40,456 nucleotides of DNA from Massilia niastensis DSM 21313 (GTDB lineage Bacteria; Pseudomonadota; Gammaproteobacteria; Burkholderiales; Burkholderiaceae_D). Positions 17,314-24,693 of this stretch are shown in pieces; the first letter of the stretch is position 1, and each line of letters opens with the position of its first letter. The notes beneath the pieces are model-generated. The model searched no databases. It was given only the letters and a program-made list of their open reading frames with translations, and was not told the DNA's origin. A program made the translations under genes and the position numbers. The DNA lies in the NCBI RefSeq assembly GCF_000382345.1, contig NZ_KB908127.1, positions 1-40,456 on the forward strand, in the 5' to 3' direction.

Positions 17314-18021
17314 CAGCAGCGACTGCTCCCAGTCGCCTTCCCAGGCCTGCAGGAAGTCGTGCGACTTGAAGGCGCGCTTCAGGGGGCCGAGCGGCACGCG
17401 GTAGGCGTCGTGCAGCCCCAGCGCCAGGGTCACCGGGTTCCACACCGCGTTGCGCTTCGATTTGCGGGCGCTGGCCTTGACGCGCGCGCCGTCGTCGCCG
17501 AAGATGCCGATCGCCTCATCCAGCGCCTTGTCCAGGTCCATCCTGACGATGCGGGCGAAGGCTTCCAGTACTTCCGCCTTGCCGATGCCGAGTTGTGATT
17601 CGCTGGCGCCCGCGGCCTTCGCCGGCCGCTCCGCCGGCGCCGCTTGCGCCTCGTGCTTCAGTTTTCCCGCTAATCGCTCCAGGTCTTTCTTCTGGAAGCG
17701 CAGCTCGTCGAGGCGGCGGCGAAAGCCCGGCTCGGGCAGGCGCGCGACGATCTTGTAGGCGTCCTTGGTGAGCGTGATCACGACATCGTCGCTGCCGGCC
17801 GCCAGGCGGGCGATGTCGCCCTCGAAGAAGATCGGCGCCGCGTAGCCGCCATTGGCGTCGCCGAACAGCTCGGGATAGGCCGCGTCGTAGTCCAGCCAGA
17901 CATACGGCGTCAGTCCGTGCTCGAGCAGGCGGGCCAGGGTCCAGGGCGCGCCGGTTTGCTGCGCCAGCCAGGCGCAGGCTTCGTCGGTGGTGGCCCGGAA
18001 GGGCAGGTCGGTGATGCTCAT
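17299..18021 (-). CDS. Conserved-looking protein of unknown function
   Basis: A 240-aa cytoplasmic protein with no signal peptide or membrane helix. The N-terminal part (TTDEACAWLAQQTGAPWTLA) resembles a small helix-turn-helix-like helical bundle. A beta-rich middle (APIFFEGDIARLAAGSDDVVITL) is followed by a charged helix with coiled-coil character (RRRLDELRFQKKDLERLAG), an Ala/Pro-rich linker and a C-terminal helical domain that contains a Lys/Arg patch (KASARKSKRNAVW). This could bind nucleic acid, but I do not recognise the family. The ATG at 18021 has AAGAG upstream. It overlaps the MBL gene end-to-end by 15 bases, and the reductase gene lies 101 bases upstream on the same strand. Confidence 0.6.
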   Translation of the reverse strand: MSITDLPFRATTDEACAWLAQQTGAPWTLARLLEHGLTPYVWLDYDAAYPELFGDANGGYAAPIFFEGDIARLAAGSDDVVITLTKDAYKIVARLPEPGFRRRLDELRFQKKDLERLAGKLKHEAQAAPAERPAKAAGASESQLGIGKAEVLEAFARIVRMDLDKALDEAIGIFGDDGARVKASARKSKRNAVWNPVTLALGLHDAYRVPLGPLKRAFKSHDFLQAWEGDWEQSLLLLGK

Positions 18022-18122
18022 CGCTCTTTCTGTGAATGCTGCGGTTTGCCGTGGCAAGGGGATGCACGGCCGGGCGGCCATTGTAGTGCAAGAAGCGAGG
18101 CGCGACCGGGCGCCCGTCCGGC

Positions 18123-19190
18123 TCAGGGAATCAAGCGCTCGGCGCGCAGGCGGGCGAACAGGTCGAAGAATGACGCGTCGGTCGCCTGGTAGGCGCTGAA
18201 GCCGAGCCGGCGGCTGTTCGCCATGTCGGTCATCACCTCGAGCGGCCGGCCCAGGTCGAGATCCGTGTGCCAGGGCGAGGCCATGCGGTCGAGGTCAGGC
18301 TCGACCAGTCCATGACGCAGGGCGATGTCGCGCCACAGCGCGTGGTCATTCGCCATCGCAGGCGCCAGCGGCTGCATCGTCCCGCCGTATCCGCACGCCG
18401 GCACGCCGAACCATGCCGCCAGCTTCGGCCACAGCCAGCTCCAGCGGAACACGTCGCCGTTGACGATGTTGAAGGCTTCGTTGCGGGCGGCGTCGGTGTC
18501 CGCCGCCCACACCAGCTGCCTGGCCAGCATGCGCGCATCGGTGACGTCGGACAGGCCCTTCCACTGCGCCTCCGAGCCGGGGAACTGGAATGGACGTCCG
18601 GTCTCCCTGCAGATCGCCGCATAAACGGCGAGCGTGGTGCCGAGGTTCATCGCGTTGCCGACCGCCAGGCCGATGACCGTGTGGGGCCGGTGTACCGTCC
18701 AGGTGAAGCGGTCGCGCTCGGCGGCGGCATGGACCTCGTCTTCCTGGGCATAGTAGAAATTCTCCAGCGGCAGCCTGGGCTGGCTTTCGCGCAGCGGCGT
18801 GTCGGGCAGGGTGCCCGAGCTCGCGTAGGCCTCGAAGGGGCCCAGGTAATGCTTCAGGCCGGTCACCAGCGCAACGTGTCGCACGCTCTTCCGGGGCGAC
18901 AGCGCGTCGAGCAGGTTGCGCACCAGCGCGGCGTTGACGCGAATGTTCCCGGCCTCGGTGTCCTGGCGCATCCAGGTGGTGATGAAGACGTGGGTCGGCG
19001 CCACCTGCGCCAGCGCGGAGGCGAGTGCGGCCGGGTCGAGCAGGTCGGCGGCGACATGCCGCACCGACGGCAAGTCCTGTGGTGGCCGGCGCGACAGGCC
19101 GACGACATCCCATCCGTTCGCCAGCAATTCACGCGCGACATGATTGCCGCCGATTCCAGTGATGCCCACTACCAGTGCCGTTCGCTTCAT
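18123..19190 (-). CDS. PRISE-type SDR reductase (progesterone 5-beta-reductase/iridoid synthase-like)
   Basis: A 355-aa NAD(P)-dependent extended SDR. The nucleotide site GITGIGGNH (9-17) and the PRISE marks TGLKHYLGP (Lys113) and NFYYAQED (Tyr146/147) are clear; they supply the atypical Lys/Tyr pair that reduces activated C=C bonds of enones, unlike the YxxxK of ordinary SDRs. VHRPHTVIG and FNIVNGDVFRW are also family-typical. Plant homologues are steroid 5-beta-reductase and iridoid synthase; bacterial homologues reduce small enones, and physiological substrates are mostly unknown. GGGGAG precedes the ATG at 19190. It is divergent from fnr. Confidence 0.82.
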   Translation of the reverse strand: MKRTALVVGITGIGGNHVARELLANGWDVVGLSRRPPQDLPSVRHVAADLLDPAALASALAQVAPTHVFITTWMRQDTEAGNIRVNAALVRNLLDALSPRKSVRHVALVTGLKHYLGPFEAYASSGTLPDTPLRESQPRLPLENFYYAQEDEVHAAAERDRFTWTVHRPHTVIGLAVGNAMNLGTTLAVYAAICRETGRPFQFPGSEAQWKGLSDVTDARMLARQLVWAADTDAARNEAFNIVNGDVFRWSWLWPKLAAWFGVPACGYGGTMQPLAPAMANDHALWRDIALRHGLVEPDLDRMASPWHTDLDLGRPLEVMTDMANSRRLGFSAYQATDASFFDLFARLRAERLIP

Positions 19191-19539
19191 GTGCCGCTCC
19201 CCGATGGTATCTGGCGACCATTCTACGTTCGCGCCCGCCAGGTCTTGCGCACGCCTGCCCGTCCGGGCGCAGGCCGCTCAGGTCGGCTGCCTGGCCGCGC
19301 GACGATCCCGGCGATGAGAATCGCGAGGAATGGGCGATTCCCCGTGACAAGACATTGTGGGATGATTGAGACAGCCTGTCGATATATGCTAAGTGACTGA
19401 ATCTTAGTGGTTAATCGCGAAAAACCGGAAAGCGCGGGAAAACTGTCGTGCAAACCGGCGTGCATGCCTTGCTGCGCCTGGTCCTTTGCCAGATACTGGA
19501 TTGGCGACGATCTCCGACAGCCGCTTGTGCGAGGAGCCC
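19191..19539. other. 349-base intergenic region between the PRISE reductase and fnr
   Basis: No convincing gene is seen. The right half is AT-richer (about 19350-19440) and carries a short dyad CTAAG-N9-CTTAG (19389-19393/19403-19407), suggesting the fnr promoter lies here. I found no good TTGAT-N4-ATCAA FNR box. Confidence 0.4.
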
Positions 19540-20337
19540 ATGGCCAACAACACGTCTTTCCAGTGCAGAACCCTGGAAGTGCCGCGTCCGGCGCCGACCA
19601 GATGTTCCCGTTGCGCAGTACGTAACCTGTGTCTGCCCATGGACATGCATGACGGCGAGGTCGATCGGCTCATGGGCATCCTGGGCTGCGCGCGGAGGGT
19701 CGCGCGCGACGAGGTGCTGTTCAGGCGCGGCGAAGCCTTTTGCACCCTGTACGCGGTGCGCTTCGGCCATCTCAAGACATCGCGGCGCGACCATCGCGGC
19801 CACTCCTATATCACCGGCTTCCACATGGCCGGCGACCTGATGGGAATGGAAGCCATCTGCACGGGCCGGCATTCGAGCACCGCGGTCGCACTGGAGGACA
19901 GCGAGGTGTGCGAAATCTCCTTCGCGCGCCTGCAAGCGGCGCTGCTGGACATGCCCGAGCTGATGCTGCATTTTCATCGCGCCATGAGCCGCGAGATCGT
20001 GCGCGACCAGTCCGCGATGGCATTCGCGGGCATGCAGGGCATCGAACGCCTGGCCAGCCTGCTGCTGGACCTCTCCGCGCGCTATGCCCGGCGCGGGCTG
20101 TCGCCGCGGCGCTTCCGCCTGCACATGTCGCGTGCCGACATCAGCGAGCACCTGGGACTGACGCTGGAAAGCGTCAGCCGCCTGCTGGCGCGCTTTCGCG
20201 ACGAAGGCCTGATCGCGCTCGACAAGCGCGACGTGGAATTGCTCGACATCGGCCGGTTGCAGGCGCTGACGATGAAGACCCCGCCTGGTCGCGGGCGCGC
20301 GCCTCCGCCGGTTTCCCTGCGCACCGCCTCCTGCTAG
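19540..20337 (+). CDS. fnr: FNR-type oxygen-responsive regulator (Crp/Fnr family)
   Basis: A 265-aa regulator. The oxygen-sensing cluster ligands are present: Cys22, Cys25 and Cys31 (CxxCx5C) plus Cys124 in EVCEISF, equivalent to E. coli FNR Cys20, 23, 29 and 122. This is a 4Fe-4S FNR rather than a CRP or DNR protein. A cyclic-nucleotide-binding-like beta roll is followed by a long dimerisation helix and a helix-turn-helix with ISEHLGLTLESVSRLLARF, which keeps the E-x-x-SR recognition residues for TTGAT-N4-ATCAA boxes. In low oxygen it should activate anaerobic or microaerobic genes. GAGGAGC precedes the ATG at 19540. Its stop codon overlaps that of the convergent hydrolase gene. Confidence 0.92.
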   Translation: MANNTSFQCRTLEVPRPAPTRCSRCAVRNLCLPMDMHDGEVDRLMGILGCARRVARDEVLFRRGEAFCTLYAVRFGHLKTSRRDHRGHSYITGFHMAGDLMGMEAICTGRHSSTAVALEDSEVCEISFARLQAALLDMPELMLHFHRAMSREIVRDQSAMAFAGMQGIERLASLLLDLSARYARRGLSPRRFRLHMSRADISEHLGLTLESVSRLLARFRDEGLIALDKRDVELLDIGRLQALTMKTPPGRGRAPPPVSLRTASC

Positions 20338-21419
20338 CGCTCCGCGGCCTCCAGCCAGTCGAAGATCGCGGGCCAGATCGTCGCGTGGGCATTGCGGCCG
20401 ACCAGCACGCCGACGTGCTGGAGATTCACGCCGACATCGCCCTGGTAGTGCAGCACCAGCTTGCGCTCGCTGGCCGTGGCTTCGATGAAGGGTTCGACCG
20501 ATTGCACCGGGATGACCTTGCTGCGCGGGTCGACGACGCCGAGCAGCGGCGTGCGCAGGTCGCGCGGACCGATACTGCGCCCCTTGATCTCCAGCCTGCC
20601 TTGCATGAACTGGTCGTCGCGGTACAGCGACTCGATGATCTCGGCGAACAGCCGGGCCGGCAGGGGGAATTCGTCATGGGTCCAGCGTTCCACGCGCATG
20701 TGCGTCGCCAGCGCCTGCGGATCGCCCAGCGACAGGTAGCGGTCCATGATGCGCTCCCACTGGAAGGCGTGCGGCTCGGCCAGGACGCTCATCAGGCTGA
20801 GGAAGACGCCGGGCACCTGCTGGAAGCTGGCGGCGAGCTGGCGCGCGTCGGAGGTGGCCCTGACCAGCGGGGTGAAGCAGCACGACGCCGGCTCGAAATG
20901 CAGGGGCGCTTCGAGCAGCACCGTCGCGCGCAGCCGCTCCGGGTGCAGGCAGCTGTAGATCGCGGCCAGCAGGCCGCCGAGCGAATGGCCGGCGACCACC
21001 AGCTTCCCTTGCGCGCCGTCTTCCTCGATCACGCGCTGGCACACGGCCAGCAGCCGATCGCCGTAGTCGTCCAGGCCGAAGTCCTGCTCGTCGCCGCTCA
21101 AAGGCACCCATTCCGCCTGGTACACCCGGTATCCGCGCTCGAGCCAGCGCCGCACCACGCTGACCTCGGGAGCGAGGTCCCAGATGTAGGAGCGCTTGAT
21201 CGGCGCCGGCACGATCAGCACCGCCGGGCCTTCGGTCTGCTCCGGTCCGTAGCGGCGCAGGTTGAGCCCGGGCTCGGCGTGGAGGATGGTCGAGGGAGTC
21301 TCTTGCGGCCCGTAGCCGGCGCGGTCCAGCATCTTCCCGCGGGCCTGGCGGCTGCGGTCCATGTTCTTCAGGGCCTGGACCCCGAACGTTCCGAAAACAT
21401 TCCAATCCGTTGCTTGCAT
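20334..21419 (-). CDS. PHA-synthase-like alpha/beta hydrolase with a Ser nucleophile
   Basis: A 361-aa protein whose plan resembles class III PHA synthases: VLIVPAPIKRSYIWDL, WLERGYRVYQAEW, then the C-terminal HVGVLVGRNAHATIWPAIFDWL, which matches the PhaC HxGxxVG...WP...WL segment. The lipase box is GHSLGG (144-149, Ser146), not the GYCxGG with Cys that true PhaC uses for polymerisation. It is therefore more likely an esterase, thioesterase or PHA-related hydrolase than a polymerase. A late DPRSKVIP segment can supply the acid and QH the base. There is no phasin or phaAB nearby. It is convergent with fnr, overlapping by 4 bases at the stop codons (CTAG). Confidence 0.75.
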   Translation of the reverse strand: MQATDWNVFGTFGVQALKNMDRSRQARGKMLDRAGYGPQETPSTILHAEPGLNLRRYGPEQTEGPAVLIVPAPIKRSYIWDLAPEVSVVRRWLERGYRVYQAEWVPLSGDEQDFGLDDYGDRLLAVCQRVIEEDGAQGKLVVAGHSLGGLLAAIYSCLHPERLRATVLLEAPLHFEPASCCFTPLVRATSDARQLAASFQQVPGVFLSLMSVLAEPHAFQWERIMDRYLSLGDPQALATHMRVERWTHDEFPLPARLFAEIIESLYRDDQFMQGRLEIKGRSIGPRDLRTPLLGVVDPRSKVIPVQSVEPFIEATASERKLVLHYQGDVGVNLQHVGVLVGRNAHATIWPAIFDWLEAAER

Positions 21420-21496
21420 GGCGACCTCGTCTGATTCAGGTTTGCAAGACTCTACGCGAACTGCTCGTCAACACCAAGCGCGTTTCAATTGAACGG

Positions 21497-21526
21497 CACA
21501 GGGTTTGCGAAGCAGCAAACCCTGTG
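21497..21526. terminator. Perfect 12-bp stem-loop between two minus-strand hydrolase genes
   Basis: CACAGGGTTTGC (21497-21508) and GCAAACCCTGTG (21515-21526) pair perfectly around a GAAGCA loop. It lies 18 bases past the stop of the dehalogenase-like gene and 77 bases before the start of the next. No U-tract follows on either strand, so it may act as a Rho-assisted terminator or a 3'-end stabiliser. Confidence 0.5.
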
Positions 21527-21544
21527 ACCACCGGGATACATTGA

Positions 21545-22441
21545 TTATGTTCCAGCCAGGAAAGGCAATGCACTGGCCAGCAATGCTTCCGGCGCCTCTT
21601 CGGGGATGTAGTGTCCGCAAGGCAGCGTCTTGCCGTCGACGCGCTCGGCCAGTGTGCGCCATTCCAGCAGCGGGTCGAAGCAGCGGTGCACCACGCCGCG
21701 TTCGCCCCACAAGACCAGCAGCGGCGTCGCCAGGCGGCGGCCGGCGTCGCGGTCGGCGCGGTCGTGGTCGAGATCGATGCCGGCGGCGGCGCGGTAGTCC
21801 TCGCAGATGCCGTGCGCGGCGCCGGGGAGGGCGAGGCAGCGCTGGTACTCGGCCAGCGCGCGCGGGTCGAAGGGCGCGAGGCCGGCGCTGCGGCTGCCCA
21901 TCACGTCGCGCACATAGGCCGCCGGGTCGGCGCCGATCAGGCGTTCCGGCAGCGGCCCGGGCTGGATCAGGAAGAACCAGTGCCAGTAGGCGCGCGCGAA
22001 GGCGTCGCCGGTCTGCTCGTACATGGCGAGCGTGGGCGCGATATCCAGCAGCACGGCGCGCTCCACGGCCTCGGGATGGTCCGCCGCCAGGCGGTGCGCC
22101 ACCCGCGCCCCGCGGTCATGGGCCAGGACGCCGAAGCGTGCGAAGCCCAGCTGCCGCATCACCTGCAGCGCGTCGTTCGCCATGGTGCGCTTGCTGTAGT
22201 TGCCGTGGTCGGCGGTGCCGGCCGGCTTGGAGGAATCGCCGTAGCCGCGCAGGTCGCAGGCGACGACCGTGAACCGTTCGCTGAGCGCGGGCGCCACCTT
22301 GTGCCAGATCGCGTGGGTCTGCGGATGCCCGTGCAGCAGGAGCAGCGGCGGTCCCTCGCCGCCGACGATGGCATGGATGTTCACGTCCTGGTCGACCTTG
22401 GCGGAAATGCTGCGAAAACCGGGGAAGAGCGCGTCTTGCAT
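21545..22441 (-). CDS. Fluoroacetate/haloacetate dehalogenase-like alpha/beta hydrolase
   Basis: A 298-aa alpha/beta hydrolase. LLLHGHPQTHAIWHKVAPAL and DLRGYGDSSKP form the oxyanion side. The nucleophile is Asp109 in AHDRGARVAHRLA, with Arg110 and Arg113 (carboxylate binding), Asp133, His154-Trp155 (halide pocket, AYWHWFFLIQPGPLPE), Tyr216 and catalytic His277 in CGHYIPEEAPE. These map, mostly with an offset of one, onto the residues of Rhodopseudomonas fluoroacetate dehalogenase. Such enzymes hydrolyse haloacetates to glycolate and halide. The start at 22441 fits the family length; its ribosome site is weak. Epoxide hydrolases share part of this plan, but the His-Trp halide pair favours dehalogenase. 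It is divergent from the Gfo/Idh/MocA gene. Confidence 0.8.
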   Translation of the reverse strand: MQDALFPGFRSISAKVDQDVNIHAIVGGEGPPLLLLHGHPQTHAIWHKVAPALSERFTVVACDLRGYGDSSKPAGTADHGNYSKRTMANDALQVMRQLGFARFGVLAHDRGARVAHRLAADHPEAVERAVLLDIAPTLAMYEQTGDAFARAYWHWFFLIQPGPLPERLIGADPAAYVRDVMGSRSAGLAPFDPRALAEYQRCLALPGAAHGICEDYRAAAGIDLDHDRADRDAGRRLATPLLVLWGERGVVHRCFDPLLEWRTLAERVDGKTLPCGHYIPEEAPEALLASALPFLAGT

Positions 22442-22587
22442 GGGATCCCATCCGTTCCTTGAAAGGGGCGGCCGCCTGCTTGCCTTCTCCAGGCGGTCGA
22501 CCATCGCCTTGCTGTCATCATACACAATCACCGCTGCGCGGCGCTCGTCGCAGTAACATGGAGTCCCCAGGTACGAGGAAGAACAAC
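22442..22587. promoter_or_regulatory. Divergent region between the dehalogenase-like and Gfo/Idh/MocA genes
   Basis: A 146-base gap that must hold both promoters. AT-richer around 22505-22535; no confident -35/-10 pair or dyad was seen. Confidence 0.3.
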
Positions 22588-23670
22588 ATGGCAGTAGTCC
22601 AGATGGATTCAAGCAAGGAATGTCCGGAACGCGCACCAGGCCTCAAGGTCGGCGTTGTCGGGTTTGGGTATGCGTCGGCGACGTTTCACGCACCCCTGAT
22701 CAGGGCGACGCCCGGCCTGTGCCTGGCCGCCGTCGCAAGCAGCGCGCCAGACCGGGTACGCCAGGCTGTGCCGGAGGCCGAGATCCATGCCACCCCGACC
22801 GCCATGTACGAGCGGCCGGATATCGACCTGGTCGTCATCGCCACTCCCAACGATACGCATTTTCCACTTGCCCGCGAGGCGCTCGAGGCCGGCAAGCACG
22901 TGGTGGTGGACAAGCCATTCGTCCTCGATGCGGCGCAGGCGCGGGAGCTGACCGCACTCGCCGAACGAAAGTCGCTCCGGCTATCGGTCTTCCATAACCG
23001 ACGCTGGGATGGCGATTTCCTGACCGTCAGGGACTTGATTGCCGAAGGCCGGCTTGGCCGTGTGGTGCACTTCGAATCCCACTTCGACCGCTACCGGCCG
23101 GTTGTCCGGACCCGGTGGCGCGAATCGGCGGCCGCGGGCGCGGGATTGTGGTACGACCTTGGTCCGCATCTGCTTGACCAGGCCTTGCAGCTGTTTGGAA
23201 AGCCGGACGCGATCTGGCTGGACGTCGCGCAGCAGCGCGACGCAGCGCTGGCCGACGACTGGTTTCATGCCGTACTCAAATATGGCGGCATGCGGGCCAT
23301 CTTGCACGCCAGCGCACTCACCGCCCAAGCGGCGCCGAGATTCACCATCCACGGCACCGAAGGCAGTTACGTCAAGCATGGCCTGGACTTGCAGGAAGCG
23401 GCGCTGCTTGCTGGAACAGTCCAGGGAGAGGGCTGGGCCGATGACCCGAGCGAAGGCTTGCTGACACTGCGCGCCGGACAGGGGCTGATCGAAGCGCGGC
23501 ATCCCACCTGCTCCGGGGCCTATGGCCGCTACTATGCGGAGATGCGCGATGCGATCCTGCTGAGCCGACCCGTCCCGGTGAGCGCAGCTTCGGCCTGCGA
23601 GGTGATGGATCTCATCGAAGCCGGGACCGACAGCGCACGATGCGGGAAACAGATCGTCCTCCGGGGGTGA
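22588..23670 (+). CDS. Gfo/Idh/MocA-family oxidoreductase
   Basis: A 360-aa NAD(P)-dependent dehydrogenase. The N-terminal Rossmann fold has VGVVGFGYASATFHAP, VVIATPNDTHFPLA and VVVDKPFVLD (DKP in place of the usual EKP). The C-terminal domain has RRWDGDFLT and WYDLGPHLLDQALQLFG, whose His is the likely acid/base. It resembles the YdgJ/IolW subgroup acting on sugars or inositols. GAGGAAG precedes the ATG at 22588; an in-frame extension upstream lacks a site. It is convergent with the ThuA/GH35 operon, with a 36-base gap, so a role in the same sugar pathway is inferred but not shown. Confidence 0.85.
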   Translation: MAVVQMDSSKECPERAPGLKVGVVGFGYASATFHAPLIRATPGLCLAAVASSAPDRVRQAVPEAEIHATPTAMYERPDIDLVVIATPNDTHFPLAREALEAGKHVVVDKPFVLDAAQARELTALAERKSLRLSVFHNRRWDGDFLTVRDLIAEGRLGRVVHFESHFDRYRPVVRTRWRESAAAGAGLWYDLGPHLLDQALQLFGKPDAIWLDVAQQRDAALADDWFHAVLKYGGMRAILHASALTAQAAPRFTIHGTEGSYVKHGLDLQEAALLAGTVQGEGWADDPSEGLLTLRAGQGLIEARHPTCSGAYGRYYAEMRDAILLSRPVPVSAASACEVMDLIEAGTDSARCGKQIVLRG

Positions 23671-23706
23671 GCGTCCAGGCCCCGCGCATTCCCCGGTGCA
23701 CTTCGA

Positions 23707-24693
23707 TCACTTGCGCGGGTGCGGCCTCGGAAACGGGCCGCCGCTCAGCCCGAGCGCCCACTTGATGGCTTCGGTGTACATCCGGACGATCTCCGGGTCC
23801 CGGTAGGCTTCGCGGGTATGCCCGAGCGTCGATGCGAACACCCGGCCCTTGCCATATGACTTGATCCAGGCGACGGGCATGTCGTGGTCGGGCGGCAGCT
23901 CGTCTCCCTTGCCGGCCACCGGGACCGCCGATTCGTCGATGCGCAGCAGCACATCGACGTCCTGGCGCGACCAGTTGCGCACCGTGTACAACTCGTCCTG
24001 CTTGACGAAGCGGGCCGGGAAGAACGCCGTGGCCGGGAAGGCCGTGTTCTCGGTCACGAGCGGGAAGGGGTAGACCGGCTGCTCCAGCGTATTGAACGGA
24101 TGGCCGACCTGTTCCGCGCCGACCATGTCGATGTAGTCGGGCCAGTCATGATTGGCGTCCAGGCCGCCGTGCATGACGACCAGTCCTTTTCCCGCGCGGA
24201 CGAAGTCCAGCAAGGCTTTCTTCTGGACTGGCGACAGCTGCCAGTCGCCATCCGCGCTGGCAACCACGACGGCGTCGAAGTCGCCCAGCCCCTTGGGCTG
24301 GAAGCCTGCATTCATGGGACCGCCGCCGGCGGGAGACACGAGCGTGAAGTCGGTGCGCAGCTCCGCTTCCCACAAGCCGTTGTCCTGCCCCCAGCGATGC
24401 ACGCCGGCCATGGCGGTGGAGATCGAATCATGCTGGAACTTGCGCGCCCCGCCGAGCACGAGCACGCGCCTGACGGAAGGAGACCGTGGGCCGGTCTCCA
24501 GGTTGAGGAAATAGTCCTCGATCGATTGGCCCGGGGCGGGGCCCTTGCCGGGCAGCTTCATCACCGACGGCCCCGCCCATGGTCCCTTGAATATCGCGGC
24601 GGGCGTTTCCGGAGCGGCTGCCTGCGGCGCGAGCGGCAGGGCCGGCAGGGCCAGTGCGGCAAGGACGCGGGCCGTGGCCAGGACGATCTTCAT
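23707..24693 (-). CDS. Secreted ThuA-domain protein
   Basis: A 328-aa protein with a signal peptide (hydrophobic about 8-24, Ala-rich cleavage site) and a ThuA-like class-I glutamine-amidotransferase fold: VRRVLVLGGARKFQHDSI, FDAVVVASADGDWQLSP, GLVVMHGGLDANHDWPDY and MPVAWIKSYGKGRVFASTLGHT. The conserved late His is in LGHTREAY. ThuA proteins occur in sugar catabolic loci, several with 3-keto-sugar chemistry; the exact activity is often unproven. Its ATG (24693) overlaps the GH35 stop by 4 bases (ATGA), so translation is coupled and the two proteins probably act together in the periplasm. Confidence 0.85.
   Translation of the reverse strand: MKIVLATARVLAALALPALPLAPQAAAPETPAAIFKGPWAGPSVMKLPGKGPAPGQSIEDYFLNLETGPRSPSVRRVLVLGGARKFQHDSISTAMAGVHRWGQDNGLWEAELRTDFTLVSPAGGGPMNAGFQPKGLGDFDAVVVASADGDWQLSPVQKKALLDFVRAGKGLVVMHGGLDANHDWPDYIDMVGAEQVGHPFNTLEQPVYPFPLVTENTAFPATAFFPARFVKQDELYTVRNWSRQDVDVLLRIDESAVPVAGKGDELPPDHDMPVAWIKSYGKGRVFASTLGHTREAYRDPEIVRMYTEAIKWALGLSGGPFPRPHPRK

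Noticed and set aside
19191..19539. An FNR autoregulatory box upstream of fnr
   Set aside because: No TTGAT-N4-ATCAA-like site was found; the nearest short dyad CTAAG-N9-CTTAG does not match.
20334..21419. True PHA synthase (phaC)
   Set aside because: The nucleophile is Ser in GHSLGG, not Cys, and no phaAB or phasin genes are nearby.
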